Shown here piece by piece: positions 1 through 10,311 of a stretch of DNA of 63,434 bases. Each line of letters opens with the position of its first letter. Position 1 is the stretch's first letter. The notes below the pieces were generated by a model. It searched no databases, was not told where the DNA came from, and worked only from the letters and a program-made list of their open reading frames with translations. The DNA is taken from positions 1-63,434 of the forward strand of contig JACREJ010000040.1 of the NCBI GenBank assembly GCA_016218305.1, read 5' to 3'. The DNA comes from Gemmatimonadota bacterium (GTDB lineage: Bacteria > Gemmatimonadota > Gemmatimonadetes > Gemmatimonadales > Gemmatimonadaceae). The translations under genes were made by a program, and so were the position numbers.

Positions 1-21
1 ACGCGCGGTGTTACTAGAAGA

Positions 22-72
22 GGGGTGGTGCGTTCTTAGGGCGGCACCCCTGCGGTACCTCAACGGCTGAGG
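22..72 (+). promoter_or_regulatory. Two small inverted repeats upstream of clpX
   Basis: Positions 22-27 (GGGGTG) can pair with 45-50 (CACCCC). Nearer the gene, CCTCA (58-62) can pair with TGAGG (68-72) across a 5-nt loop. The second 3' arm contains the only Shine-Dalgarno-like GAGG before the clpX ATG at 77, so this hairpin would hide the ribosome binding site. The first repeat could instead be the end of an upstream transcript, possibly clpP, which lies outside the window. Both are short and the functions are inferred. Confidence 0.3.
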
Positions 73-76
73 CCCG

Positions 77-1330
77 ATGAACTCGATGTCCCACGATCGC
101 CACCTGCGCTGCTCGTTCTGCGGCAAGTCCAAGGACGCCGTCCGGAAGTTCATTTCCGGCCCGTCCGTGTACATCTGCAACGAGTGCATTGCGCTGTGCA
201 ACGAAATCCTCGCCGAGGACGAAGAGCGCGAGGTGGGCGAGGCGGTGACGCGCGTGCCGGCGCCGCAGGAGATCAAGGACGTCCTCGACCAGTACGTGAT
301 CGGGCAGGAAGCGGCCAAGAAGGCGCTCGCCGTGGCGGTGTACAACCACTACAAGCGCATCAACAGCCCCAAGCGCGACGGGGACGTGGAGCTCGACAAG
401 TCGAACATCCTGCTCATCGGCCCGACGGGCGTGGGCAAGACGCTGCTGGCGCAGACGCTGGCGCGCATCCTCGACGTGCCGTTCACGATTGCCGACGCCA
501 CGACGCTCACCGAGGCGGGGTACGTCGGCGAGGACGTGGAGAACATCCTGGTGCGGCTGCTGCAGGCCGGCGACTTCAACGTCGCCGAGTGCGAGCGCGG
601 CATCGTGTACATCGACGAACTCGACAAGATCGCCCGGAAGAGCGAGAACCCGAGCATCACGCGCGACGTGTCGGGCGAGGGCGTGCAGCAGGCGCTGCTG
701 AAGATCCTCGAGGGGACGGTGGCGAGCGTGCCGCCGCAGGGCGGGCGCAAGCATCCGCAGCAGGAATACATCCAGATCAACACCAAGGACATCCTGTTCG
801 TCTGCGGCGGCGCGTTCGACGGCCTCGAGAAGATCATCGAGGCGCGCCTCGGCAAGCGGCAGATCGGCTTCAGCGCCGAGGACCAGCTCGCAGCCAAGGG
901 CGGCACGGCGGCGCACATCTTCAAGTTCGTCGAGCCCGACGACCTGCTGCGCTTCGGCCTGATCCCGGAGCTCGTGGGACGCCTCCCGGTGTCGGTGCCG
1001 TTGGAGGCGCTGGACGAAGTGGCGCTCGTGCGGATCCTCAAGGAGCCGAAGAACGCCATCACCAAGCAGTTCGCGAAGCTCTTCGAGCTCGAGGACGTGA
1101 CGCTGACGTTCGACGAGGGGGCGCTGAAGGCGATCGCCAAGAAGGCGCTCGACCGCGGCACCGGCGCGCGCGGACTGCGCGCCATCGTCGAGGAGCTGCT
1201 GCTCGACACGATGTTCGAGCTGCCGGCGCGCGACGACGTGGTGGGCGTGACGGTGACGGAGGCCACGGTCACCAACAAGCAGCCGCCACTGCTGGAGCTG
1301 AGTGCGAAGCGCCAAAAGAAGGAAGCTTGA
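77..1330 (+). CDS. clpX: ATP-dependent Clp protease ATP-binding subunit ClpX
   Basis: AAA+ unfoldase that recognises tagged or native substrates and feeds them to the ClpP peptidase in the cytoplasm. The 417 aa match the usual ClpX length. The N-terminal C4 zinc-binding domain has cysteines at about residues 12, 15, 34 and 37. Walker A GPTGVGKT lies near residue 115, Walker B IVYIDELD near 176-184, and the sensor/arginine region [12 protein letters not shown] follows. The ATG at 77 has GAGG five bases upstream; the ATG three codons further in is an alternative. lon and engB follow on the same strand, an order common in bacteria, with clpP expected just left of the window. Identification is secure. 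Confidence 0.97.
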   Translation: MNSMSHDRHLRCSFCGKSKDAVRKFISGPSVYICNECIALCNEILAEDEEREVGEAVTRVPAPQEIKDVLDQYVIGQEAAKKALAVAVYNHYKRINSPKRDGDVELDKSNILLIGPTGVGKTLLAQTLARILDVPFTIADATTLTEAGYVGEDVENILVRLLQAGDFNVAECERGIVYIDELDKIARKSENPSITRDVSGEGVQQALLKILEGTVASVPPQGGRKHPQQEYIQINTKDILFVCGGAFDGLEKIIEARLGKRQIGFSAEDQLAAKGGTAAHIFKFVEPDDLLRFGLIPELVGRLPVSVPLEALDEVALVRILKEPKNAITKQFAKLFELEDVTLTFDEGALKAIAKKALDRGTGARGLRAIVEELLLDTMFELPARDDVVGVTVTEATVTNKQPPLLELSAKRQKKEA

Positions 1331-1337
1331 GAGAGAA

Positions 1338-1375
1338 ACAACAGAGAGACAACTGAAAGACAACAGAGAGACAAC
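1338..1375. repeat. 16-bp direct repeat after clpX
   Basis: ACAACAGAGAGACAAC occurs at 1338-1353 and again, identical, at 1360-1375, inside a purine-rich stretch between the clpX stop and a GC-rich hairpin. No coding potential is evident. It resembles simple slippage-derived sequence. Confidence 0.6.
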
Positions 1376-1378
1376 AGT

Positions 1379-1401
1379 GGGCGGGGGCTGGTCCCCCGCC
1401 C
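1379..1401 (+). terminator. GC-rich hairpin downstream of clpX
   Basis: A perfect 9-bp stem, GGGCGGGGG paired with CCCCCGCCC around the loop CTGGT, lies 49 bp after the clpX stop. It is followed only by a weak T-run (TATCGTTTC). It could end clpX transcription before the separate lon promoter motif at 1461. Confidence 0.55.
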
Positions 1402-1413
1402 TATCGTTTCTCC

Positions 1414-1460
1414 TGATCGGGAATCCGAATCCTGATTCCCAATCCGAGTTCCCAATCCCA
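1414..1460. repeat. GGGATT-family intergenic repeat, copy 1
   Basis: Short tandem units of the type GGGAATC/CGAATC/CCCAATC fill the region before lon. Read on the minus strand it contains GATTGGGAACTCGGATT, nearly identical to a stretch of the repeat at 43686-43772. This indicates a dispersed family rather than chance simple sequence. Confidence 0.55.
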
Positions 1461-1468
1461 TATCTTTA
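1461..1468 (+). promoter_or_regulatory. TAnnTTTG-like promoter motif before lon
   Basis: TATCTTTA ends 4 bases before the lon ATG. It matches the TAnnTTTG element of FCB-group promoters in seven of eight positions. This placement would give a transcript with almost no 5' leader, and no Shine-Dalgarno sequence is visible between the motif and the ATG. Confidence 0.4.
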
Positions 1469-1472
1469 CTAG

Positions 1473-3919
<2,447 letters not shown>

Positions 3920-3920
<1 letters not shown>

Positions 3921-4543
3921 TGAGCGCGAACCCCGATCCGCTCGTCATTCGCCACCTCGAGTTCCTCGGCGGCATGGCGGCCGTGGGCGGATGGCGCCCC
4001 GAGTCGGCGCTGCCCGAGGTTGCCTTCAGCGGGCGTTCCAACGTCGGCAAGTCGTCGCTGCTGAACCTGCTGGTGCGCCGCAAGGCGTTCGCGCGCGTCA
4101 GCAAGACGCCGGGGCGCACGCGGGAGATCAACTTCTTCGAGGTGAACCGCGCCTTCATCCTCGCGGACCTGCCGGGCTACGGCTACGCGCGGGTGTCCAA
4201 GGAGAAGCAGGGGGCGTGGGTGCCGCTCATCGAGGGGTACCTGCGCAACAACCCGAACCTGCGCGGCGTGGTGCAGCTGCTCGACGCGCGACACGAGCCC
4301 ACGGCTGACGATATCCGGATGTTCGACCTGCTGGCCGAGATCGGGCTGCCAACGCTCGTGGTGATGACGAAGGTGGACAAGCTGACTGCCAAGCAGCGGG
4401 TTGGGCAGATCACGGCCCTTGCGGTGCGCTGCGGGGTAGAAGAGGATCAGATGATCCCGTGCAGCGCGACCACCGGCGAGGGACGCGACGACCTCGCGGC
4501 ATCGCTGGCGGCGTTGCTGGCCTCTTCCCCGTCCGACGACTGA
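3920..4543 (+). CDS. engB: Ribosome biogenesis GTP-binding protein EngB/YsxC
   Basis: TrmE-Era-EngA-EngB-family GTPase needed for large-subunit assembly. The 207 aa contain the P-loop GRSNVGKSS (about residues 37-45), the switch region with TPGRT, G3 DLPGYGYA, G4 TKVD and the G5 region CSATTGEG. The ATG overlaps the lon stop, which fixes the start. lon-engB adjacency is widespread. The next gene begins 1 bp after its stop. Confidence 0.95.
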
Positions 4544-4544
4544 C

Positions 4545-5153
4545 ATGGTGCGCAGAACCCTGGCCTGGATGGCCCTGCTCCTCCTCGCCGCGCCGACCGT
4601 GCGCGCGCAGGGGACGCTCGCCGACACGCTGACGCTGCCGGCGGGCTTCGGCACGCTGCGACAGGATGACATCGCGGTGAAGGTGTACTTCAACGCGCTG
4701 CAGGTGCGCGTCCTGCCGCTCGACGAAAGCGTCATCCGCACCCTGTCCCCCGATTCGTACCGGGCGCTGCACGAGCTGCGCAACAGCAAGCGCGCCGCGG
4801 TGGACGCCGCGCTGCGCCGCACCGGCCTGCCCGGCGCCAGCCTCTGGTACGTGCAGTTCTTCAACGGCGAGCAGGGCGAGGCGCGCTTCAGCCCGATGGA
4901 ACTGGTCATCAACTCCGCCGGCCGTGACTTCCGCGCGCTCGACCTGTTTGCGCTGACGCCGGGGTTCGGCGAGCAGCGGCTCAAGCAGCGCGAGGTGCAG
5001 GCGGCGCTCTACCTCTTCGACCCGGCGGTGGACGTCAACCAGCCGCTCACGGTGACGTTTGAGACACAGAGCAGCGCCGCGTGGGAAACGCTCGTGAAGA
5101 GGGTGGACCGGGAGCGGTCGCTGATTCGGAGCCGGGCGGGGGCGAAGCCGTAG
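4545..5153 (+). CDS. Secreted protein of unknown function
   Basis: The 202-aa protein begins with a clear Sec signal peptide (MVRRTLAWMALLLLAAPTV, cleavage probably after RAQ), so a periplasmic or outer-membrane location is likely. The mature part has no motif I recognise. It contains several beta-type stretches (DIAVKVYFNALQVRVLPL, SLWYVQFFNGEQ, QPLTVTFETQS) and a basic C-terminus. It starts 1 bp after engB and probably shares its transcript. A heptamer repeat element begins just after the stop. Confidence 0.75.
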   Translation: MVRRTLAWMALLLLAAPTVRAQGTLADTLTLPAGFGTLRQDDIAVKVYFNALQVRVLPLDESVIRTLSPDSYRALHELRNSKRAAVDAALRRTGLPGASLWYVQFFNGEQGEARFSPMELVINSAGRDFRALDLFALTPGFGEQRLKQREVQAALYLFDPAVDVNQPLTVTFETQSSAAWETLVKRVDRERSLIRSRAGAKP

Positions 5154-5158
5154 AGACT

Positions 5159-5243
5159 GATGGGAGATGGGAGATGGGAGATGGGAGATGGGAGAATTGG
5201 CCCGCCGCGCCTAACTCCCATCTCCCATCTCCCGTCTCCCATC
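5159..5243. repeat. Heptamer inverted-arm element A (GATGGGA)
   Basis: Five head-to-tail copies of GATGGGA (5159-5193) are separated by a 22-bp spacer from four copies of TCCCATC (5216-5243, one with a G). The arms can form a long hairpin between two convergent genes and may work as a bidirectional terminator. The right arm lies inside the 3' end of the minus-strand Nudix gene and encodes its last residues. Confidence 0.85.
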
Positions 5244-5726
5244 TGCCCGTAACACATCCTCCGCCTTCCCCGCGTCTCCGCCCCTGAACAGGATCGCGAT
5301 GTGGTCCAGCGATTCGCGCTCGCGCGGCCAGTGATAGCGACGGCGCGCCGCGGTGCGCGACAGCCACTCGAAGGCGTCGTGCTCCTCGCCGAGCGTGACC
5401 GCCGGGTCGGCGACGACGGCGACGAATGCCACGGCCAGTTCCACCGTGCCGGTGGCGGTGAGGAAGAACGGATTGACGGTAAGCGAATAGAGGCGCTCGA
5501 CCGCGAGCCCGGTTTCCTCGCGCACCTCGCGGCGGGCCGCGACGGGCGGCGACTCACCTCGTTCGATGCGTCCGTGCACCGCTTCCCACGTGCCGGGGCA
5601 GCGCACGCCGCGGGCGCGGCGCAGGGCCAGGTGACGCCAGCCCCGCGAGGCGGGATGCACCACGAACACATCCACCACGCCGGCGCGGACGACGGTCTCG
5701 CCTGCGGCTGCGCGTCGCCGCGCCAT
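5211..5726 (-). CDS. Nudix hydrolase
   Basis: Cytoplasmic hydrolase of nucleoside diphosphate-linked compounds; the substrate cannot be told. The Nudix box is intact: GRIERGES followed by REVREETGL, matching GX5EX7REUXEEXGU, at about residues 52-74. Length is 171 aa. The ATG overlaps the stop of the upstream pilB-type gene (ATGA), so the two are probably cotranscribed. The last residues, GRREMGDGS, are encoded by heptamer element A, so the C-terminus has been rewritten by repeat insertion or expansion. Confidence 0.85.
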   Translation of the reverse strand: MARRRAAAGETVVRAGVVDVFVVHPASRGWRHLALRRARGVRCPGTWEAVHGRIERGESPPVAARREVREETGLAVERLYSLTVNPFFLTATGTVELAVAFVAVVADPAVTLGEEHDAFEWLSRTAARRRYHWPRERESLDHIAILFRGGDAGKAEDVLRADGRREMGDGS

Positions 5727-8041
5727 CAGGTGGTATGCCGACGGGCCAGCAGCGAGTGGAGGCGCGCCGAGAGGGCGCGCGGGCGGAACGGCTTCGTGAG
5801 GTAGTCGCTCGCGCCGAACTCGAACACGCGCACCTCGCTGTCCTCGTCGCCCTTGGCCGTCAGCACGATGACGGGCAGGTCCTGCGTCGCCGGCCGCGCC
5901 CGCAGGTGGCTCAGCACCCCGTAGCCGTCGAGCCGCGGCAGGTTGAGGTCGAGCACCACGATGTCGGGCGCGGCCCGGTCGATCTCGTCGAGCGCCTTCA
6001 CGCCGTCGGCGGCCTCGAAACAGACAAACCCCTCGCGCTCCAGCAGGTCCTTCATCACGCGCCGCAGCGCGTCCTCGTCCTCGACGAGCAGCACCTTCTT
6101 GGGCGCGGCGCGTCCGTCCCCCGCTACCTCGTCCACCAGCTGGAACTCAGTGCTGACGGGTGACTTGGGGACGGCGTGCAGGTGCGTGCGCACCTCCGCG
6201 CCTGCGGGCAGCACGTGCGCGGTCATGCCGTCGAGTGGGCCCGAATTCCGCTTGGGACGGGATTCGCCCTTCCGCGGCTCCTCGACCGTGGCCGGACCAT
6301 CCGTCGCCGGGCGCAGCCCGGGGCCGGACCGCAGGGACTCCGCCGACGGCGCCTCGAGGACGCGCAGCAGCTCGTCGAGGCTCGTCTCGCCGGCGCGCAC
6401 GTGCGCCACGCCGCTCTCCCACAGCGAGAGCATGCCGCCCTCGCGCGCGGACTCCACGAGCTTGTCGAGCGGCTCCTTGGACGCCACGCGCCGCTCGAAC
6501 TCCGGCGAGGTCACCAGCACTTCGGTCACCGAGAACCGGCCGCGATAGCCGGTCATGGAGCAGTCGGGGCAGCCGACGCCGCGGTACAGCGTGTTCATCC
6601 CCTCGGGGAACCAGCGCTTGAGGCGGTCGGGCAGCGGACCGGTGTGCAGCTCGCGGCACGAGTTGCAGAGGCGCCGCATCAGGCGCTGGGCGATGATGCC
6701 CTTGATCGCCGCCGCAATCTTGTACGGCTCGATGCCGATGTCGGCGAGACGCGCGATGGAGCTGGGCGCGTCGATGGTGTGGAGCGTCGAGAGCACCAGG
6801 TGGCCGGTCAGCGACGCCTGGATGGCGATGTTCGCCGTCTCCTTGTCGCGGATTTCGCCGACGAGAATGACGTCGGGGTCCTGGCGCAGGATGGAGCGCA
6901 GCGCCGCCACGAAGGTGAGCCCCGCCTTCTCGTTCACCTGCACCTGCACGATGCCCTGCAGGCGGTACTCGACCGGGTCTTCGACCGTGATGATGTTGAC
7001 GCCGCGCGCCTGCACCAGGCGCAGCATCGAGTAGAGCGTGGTCGTCTTGCCCGAGCCCGTGGGGCCGGTGACGAGCACCACGCCCTCGCGCACGTCGAGC
7101 AGGCCCTTGATGCGCGCCGCCTCGTCCGTATTGAGGCCGAGCGAGTCGAGCGACAGCACGGTGGAACGCTGGTCGAGAATACGGATGACGACCTTCTCGC
7201 CCTGCGACGCGGGGAGCGTGGAGACACGCAGGTCCACGCGGCTGCCGTTCACGGCCACCCGCGCTCGGCCGTCCTGCGGGCGCAGGCGGTCGGCGATGTC
7301 GAGCGATGCCATGATCTTGATGCGGCTCACCAGCGGAATGCCCGCAGCGCGCGGCAGGATCATGACCTGGCGGAGCACGCCGTCGATGCGGTAGCGCACC
7401 GCGACGCCGGCTTCCTCAGGCTCGAGGTGGATGTCCGAGGCGCGCGACTGGATGCCCTCGGCTACGATGTGGTCCACCAGCCGGATGACGGGACGGTCGG
7501 ATGCGGCACGCTCGCCCCCGGCGATGTCCATCTCGGCGTCCTGGAACTCCTCGCTGATCGCCTCGACGTCGTAGTCGGTGGAGACGCCCTCGAGGATCTT
7601 CTCGACGACGTTCTCGGGGCGATACAGCTCCTCGATGCGCTCCACGATCTTCGTGGGCGAGGCGAGCGCCATGCGGACGGTGCGGCCGAGGGCGAACGCG
7701 AGCGTGCGCTCGCAGTCGAGGTCGTGCGGGTCGGCCGTGGCGATGTCGAGGTGCGTGTCCGAGATGGCCAGCGGGAGGACGCGATACTTGCGCGCCAACT
7801 GCTCGGGGACGAGTTCCTTGGCCTGCTGCGAGACCATCTGCGTGTTGGCAACCTTCATGTGGAAGCGCGCCGCCAACGCCTTCAGGAGGTCCTCATCCGA
7901 GATGAAGTTCCGCCGGACCGCGGCCTCCCAGTACGACTCCTCCTTGAGCCCGCGCAGCTCGTCCATGTGCTCGGGCGTGAGCAGCCCTTCCAGCGTGACG
8001 AGCAGCCACTCGTCGCGCGCAGCAAACCCGGGGTTGGTCAT
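5726..8041 (-). CDS. Type IV pilus assembly ATPase PilB/GspE with C-terminal receiver domain
   Basis: Cytoplasmic motor ATPase of type IV pilus or type II secretion assembly. The order in 771 aa is: an N-terminal MshEN/GspE-N domain (about 40-150), then the secretion ATPase with Walker A GPTGSGKTT (about 325), Asp box ITVEDPVEY, Walker B ILVGEIRD and His box LVLSTLHT. A four-cysteine zinc site follows (CNSC near 457, CPDC near 488). After a Pro/Arg-rich linker (about 590-640) comes a complete response-regulator receiver domain (about 645-765) with the acidic pair EDED, phospho-acceptor Asp in VVLDLNLP, and Thr/Lys in VLTAK and TKPF. PilB proteins normally stop near 560-600 aa, so the receiver fusion is notable and suggests phosphorylation input to the motor. 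No pilC or pilT is adjacent; minor pilins lie at 52-55 kb. Confidence 0.92.
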   Translation of the reverse strand: MTNPGFAARDEWLLVTLEGLLTPEHMDELRGLKEESYWEAAVRRNFISDEDLLKALAARFHMKVANTQMVSQQAKELVPEQLARKYRVLPLAISDTHLDIATADPHDLDCERTLAFALGRTVRMALASPTKIVERIEELYRPENVVEKILEGVSTDYDVEAISEEFQDAEMDIAGGERAASDRPVIRLVDHIVAEGIQSRASDIHLEPEEAGVAVRYRIDGVLRQVMILPRAAGIPLVSRIKIMASLDIADRLRPQDGRARVAVNGSRVDLRVSTLPASQGEKVVIRILDQRSTVLSLDSLGLNTDEAARIKGLLDVREGVVLVTGPTGSGKTTTLYSMLRLVQARGVNIITVEDPVEYRLQGIVQVQVNEKAGLTFVAALRSILRQDPDVILVGEIRDKETANIAIQASLTGHLVLSTLHTIDAPSSIARLADIGIEPYKIAAAIKGIIAQRLMRRLCNSCRELHTGPLPDRLKRWFPEGMNTLYRGVGCPDCSMTGYRGRFSVTEVLVTSPEFERRVASKEPLDKLVESAREGGMLSLWESGVAHVRAGETSLDELLRVLEAPSAESLRSGPGLRPATDGPATVEEPRKGESRPKRNSGPLDGMTAHVLPAGAEVRTHLHAVPKSPVSTEFQLVDEVAGDGRAAPKKVLLVEDEDALRRVMKDLLEREGFVCFEAADGVKALDEIDRAAPDIVVLDLNLPRLDGYGVLSHLRARPATQDLPVIVLTAKGDEDSEVRVFEFGASDYLTKPFRPRALSARLHSLLARRHTT

Positions 8042-8093
8042 ACGCGACCCTCCCCGCCCACTCTAAGGAAGTAACGGCCGATCTTCACGGGTC

Positions 8094-8101
8094 GAAAGGT
8101 A
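8094..8101 (-). promoter_or_regulatory. TAnnTTTG-like promoter motif before the PilB gene
   Basis: On the minus strand this reads TACCTTTC, the same octamer found before the ECF sigma gene at 47821. It lies about 53 bp upstream of the ATG. Assignment rests only on similarity to the other motifs in the window. Confidence 0.4.
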
Positions 8102-8164
8102 ACTGTCGGTGCGCCACGGCGGCTACGCCCAAAGGGCCCGGCGGGAGGGGGCAAAACGGGCACC

Positions 8165-10234
8165 CTACAGGATCGGCCACAGGGCCTGCGCGAGGTCCAC
8201 GCTGAACGTCCAGCGCCCCCCGCGACCGCCGCGGGCGACGTCGACGCGCAATTGGTCGAAGAAGGCCAGCACACCGAGCCCCACCGATCCGTGCCAGCCG
8301 TGCGCCGCCGCATCCGGCCCGTCGACCCAGAGCCCCATGGCGAACGGCGCGAGCGTCAGGGTGCTCGGGACCTTTCCGAATCGGCCAAACCGCATGGGCA
8401 CGAACGGGATCGATCGCTGCCACTCCACGCGCTGCGACAGCGCCGCCCGCCCGATGAACTGGTGGTAATCGAAGCCGGGGCCCGTCACAGGGCCGCCAAT
8501 TCGCACCAGGCGCTGCGGCGGTGGCGCCGACCCGCTGGAGAGCCCGGCGGCGAATGTGCGGGTCACCAGCGTCCCGGCGGCAACGCGCCGCGACGCGTCC
8601 ACGGCAATCGCCCCCCGCAGCCAGCGCTGTTCGCACGCGCGATGGTCGGCGCGCGCCAGGTCACACTCGGCGAAGAACGAGGCGCGCACCCCCACCGTCG
8701 CACGCCCCACAGCCAGCGCCGCGCGCCGCGCCTCGACGCCGACGCGCCACGCATCCAGCGACCTCGCCGCCAGCGTGGGCTCATACCGCCCCGTGGAGGG
8801 GGTTGCGTGAACGGCGAGCGCCGACTCCCGCCTTCGATCGATCACGGCCGACCACCGCCATCCGTCGCTCGGCGCAAACCCGGCGATGAGCGACACCGCG
8901 TGCTCCCGGTACGGGTCCGTGTAGTCGGCCCCGAACTCCTGTGCCGCGAGCGAATTCCGCACACCGCTGACCTCGGGTTCATCCCCGGCGTCTGCGAAGT
9001 CGCTTACCGCCCGCAGCGCGACGAAGGCGCCATTGGCGCGCCTCCATGCGATGCCGAGCGCGCTCGCCGAGTGCCGGTTGGCGGTGCCGTACCGAAGGCG
9101 CATCGTCCCCTCGACCCCAAGCCCCAGCGCGTGCCGCAGCCCGACGCCGAACGCCAGGCCCTCCACGCGGTTCACCCGCACGAGGTCGCTGATGGATCGG
9201 GCCGACGGGTTGGTCGCGCGTGCCCGCGAGAGGGCTTCGGCGCGCACCATCTCGCGTGCCGCGTCCTGCACCGCGCGCACGTCGTCATCGGTGGCCAGCG
9301 TCACATCGGCGGGGAGTTGTGCGAGCAACGCGCCGGTGAACGGGTAGGCGCGCAGTTCATCGGGCGTGGCCTGGACGATCTCGGGTCCCACCGTGACCGC
9401 CGGCGAGAGGCCCGTGTTCGTGCGCGCGCAGCAAATCTCCCAGCGACCGCGGATGATGCCGCGCGATGGAAAATCCAGCCACGATCCGGTGCGGCGGATC
9501 TCGATTTCCTGTCGGTACGGCAGCCAGAAACGCCCGTCCACCAGGCCGTTCTCCAGGACCACCGACACATCCTCCAGGTACTTGTCCCGGAGGGCGGCGC
9601 GCGTGAACGAGAAGGCCATGCGCACCACCGTGGCGCTCTCGCGGTCGATATAGACGGCGCCGACGGCGCGTGGCAGCCGTTCGTCGCGCGGGCGGACGCG
9701 CACCATCACCACCTCGATGTCCTTCTCGTTGGTGCGGATGGTCAGCGAGTCGCCGATGGCAAAATCGTACGCGCTCCGCCCCGCGGGTGAGAGCGGATGC
9801 GGAACGTCGCGCACCTCGTCGCCATCGCCGAGCCGGATGACGGACGGGAAGTTGTTCTGGATGATGGCGAGATGGTCGCGGTGATACTGGATGTCGGTGG
9901 GGAGCAGCAGCGTGTCGCGGCGCCCAACGATGCGCTGCTTGCTCTGGTCCGGCGCACGCCAATAGACTTCGACGGCGAGCTCGTCGGTCTTCATCACGCG
10001 GGGCGGATCGGGAAAGCCCTCGCCGACCTGCGCGAGAAAGGTGAGGTAGCCGTGCGCGCGGGCCGTGTAGTCGGTCAGCCCGGTGTCGGCGAGCTGGGCG
10101 GAGCGCCGGGCGATGGCGCGGTCGACGAGCCGCAAGGTCGGCGCCGCATTCCACGTCGTCGTATCCGTCCGCTGCTGGGCGGCGAGGGCGAGGGGCAAAA
10201 CGCACCACGCGAGTGCGGCACGGACTGGGCGCAT
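8165..10234 (-). CDS. Outer-membrane-like protein with signal peptide, function unknown
   Basis: The 689-aa protein starts with a Sec signal (MRPVRAALAWCVLPLALAA, cleavage near AQQ). The first half is a periplasmic-looking alpha/beta region (about 40-330). From about 365 onward there are alternating hydrophobic/polar strands with many Arg and aromatic residues, ending in aromatic-rich strands (GRWTFSVDLAQALWPIL), as in C-terminal beta-barrels. No catalytic motif is recognised. The ATG at 10234 is chosen because the signal peptide follows it directly; the reading frame runs 37 codons further upstream. trpE diverges from it, with about 77 bp between. Confidence 0.7.
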   Translation of the reverse strand: MRPVRAALAWCVLPLALAAQQRTDTTTWNAAPTLRLVDRAIARRSAQLADTGLTDYTARAHGYLTFLAQVGEGFPDPPRVMKTDELAVEVYWRAPDQSKQRIVGRRDTLLLPTDIQYHRDHLAIIQNNFPSVIRLGDGDEVRDVPHPLSPAGRSAYDFAIGDSLTIRTNEKDIEVVMVRVRPRDERLPRAVGAVYIDRESATVVRMAFSFTRAALRDKYLEDVSVVLENGLVDGRFWLPYRQEIEIRRTGSWLDFPSRGIIRGRWEICCARTNTGLSPAVTVGPEIVQATPDELRAYPFTGALLAQLPADVTLATDDDVRAVQDAAREMVRAEALSRARATNPSARSISDLVRVNRVEGLAFGVGLRHALGLGVEGTMRLRYGTANRHSASALGIAWRRANGAFVALRAVSDFADAGDEPEVSGVRNSLAAQEFGADYTDPYREHAVSLIAGFAPSDGWRWSAVIDRRRESALAVHATPSTGRYEPTLAARSLDAWRVGVEARRAALAVGRATVGVRASFFAECDLARADHRACEQRWLRGAIAVDASRRVAAGTLVTRTFAAGLSSGSAPPPQRLVRIGGPVTGPGFDYHQFIGRAALSQRVEWQRSIPFVPMRFGRFGKVPSTLTLAPFAMGLWVDGPDAAAHGWHGSVGLGVLAFFDQLRVDVARGGRGGRWTFSVDLAQALWPIL

Positions 10235-10311
10235 GGACTTAACTTCGCTGGGAGATGGGGAGGGGTACAGGGGCTTGGCAGGAGTGACGCGTGGAGTGAG
10301 AGGTGGTGAGA

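Noticed and set aside
6176-8074. Plus-strand open frame of 632 codons opposite the PilB gene
   Set aside because: It is antisense to a complete secretion ATPase and has no motif of its own.
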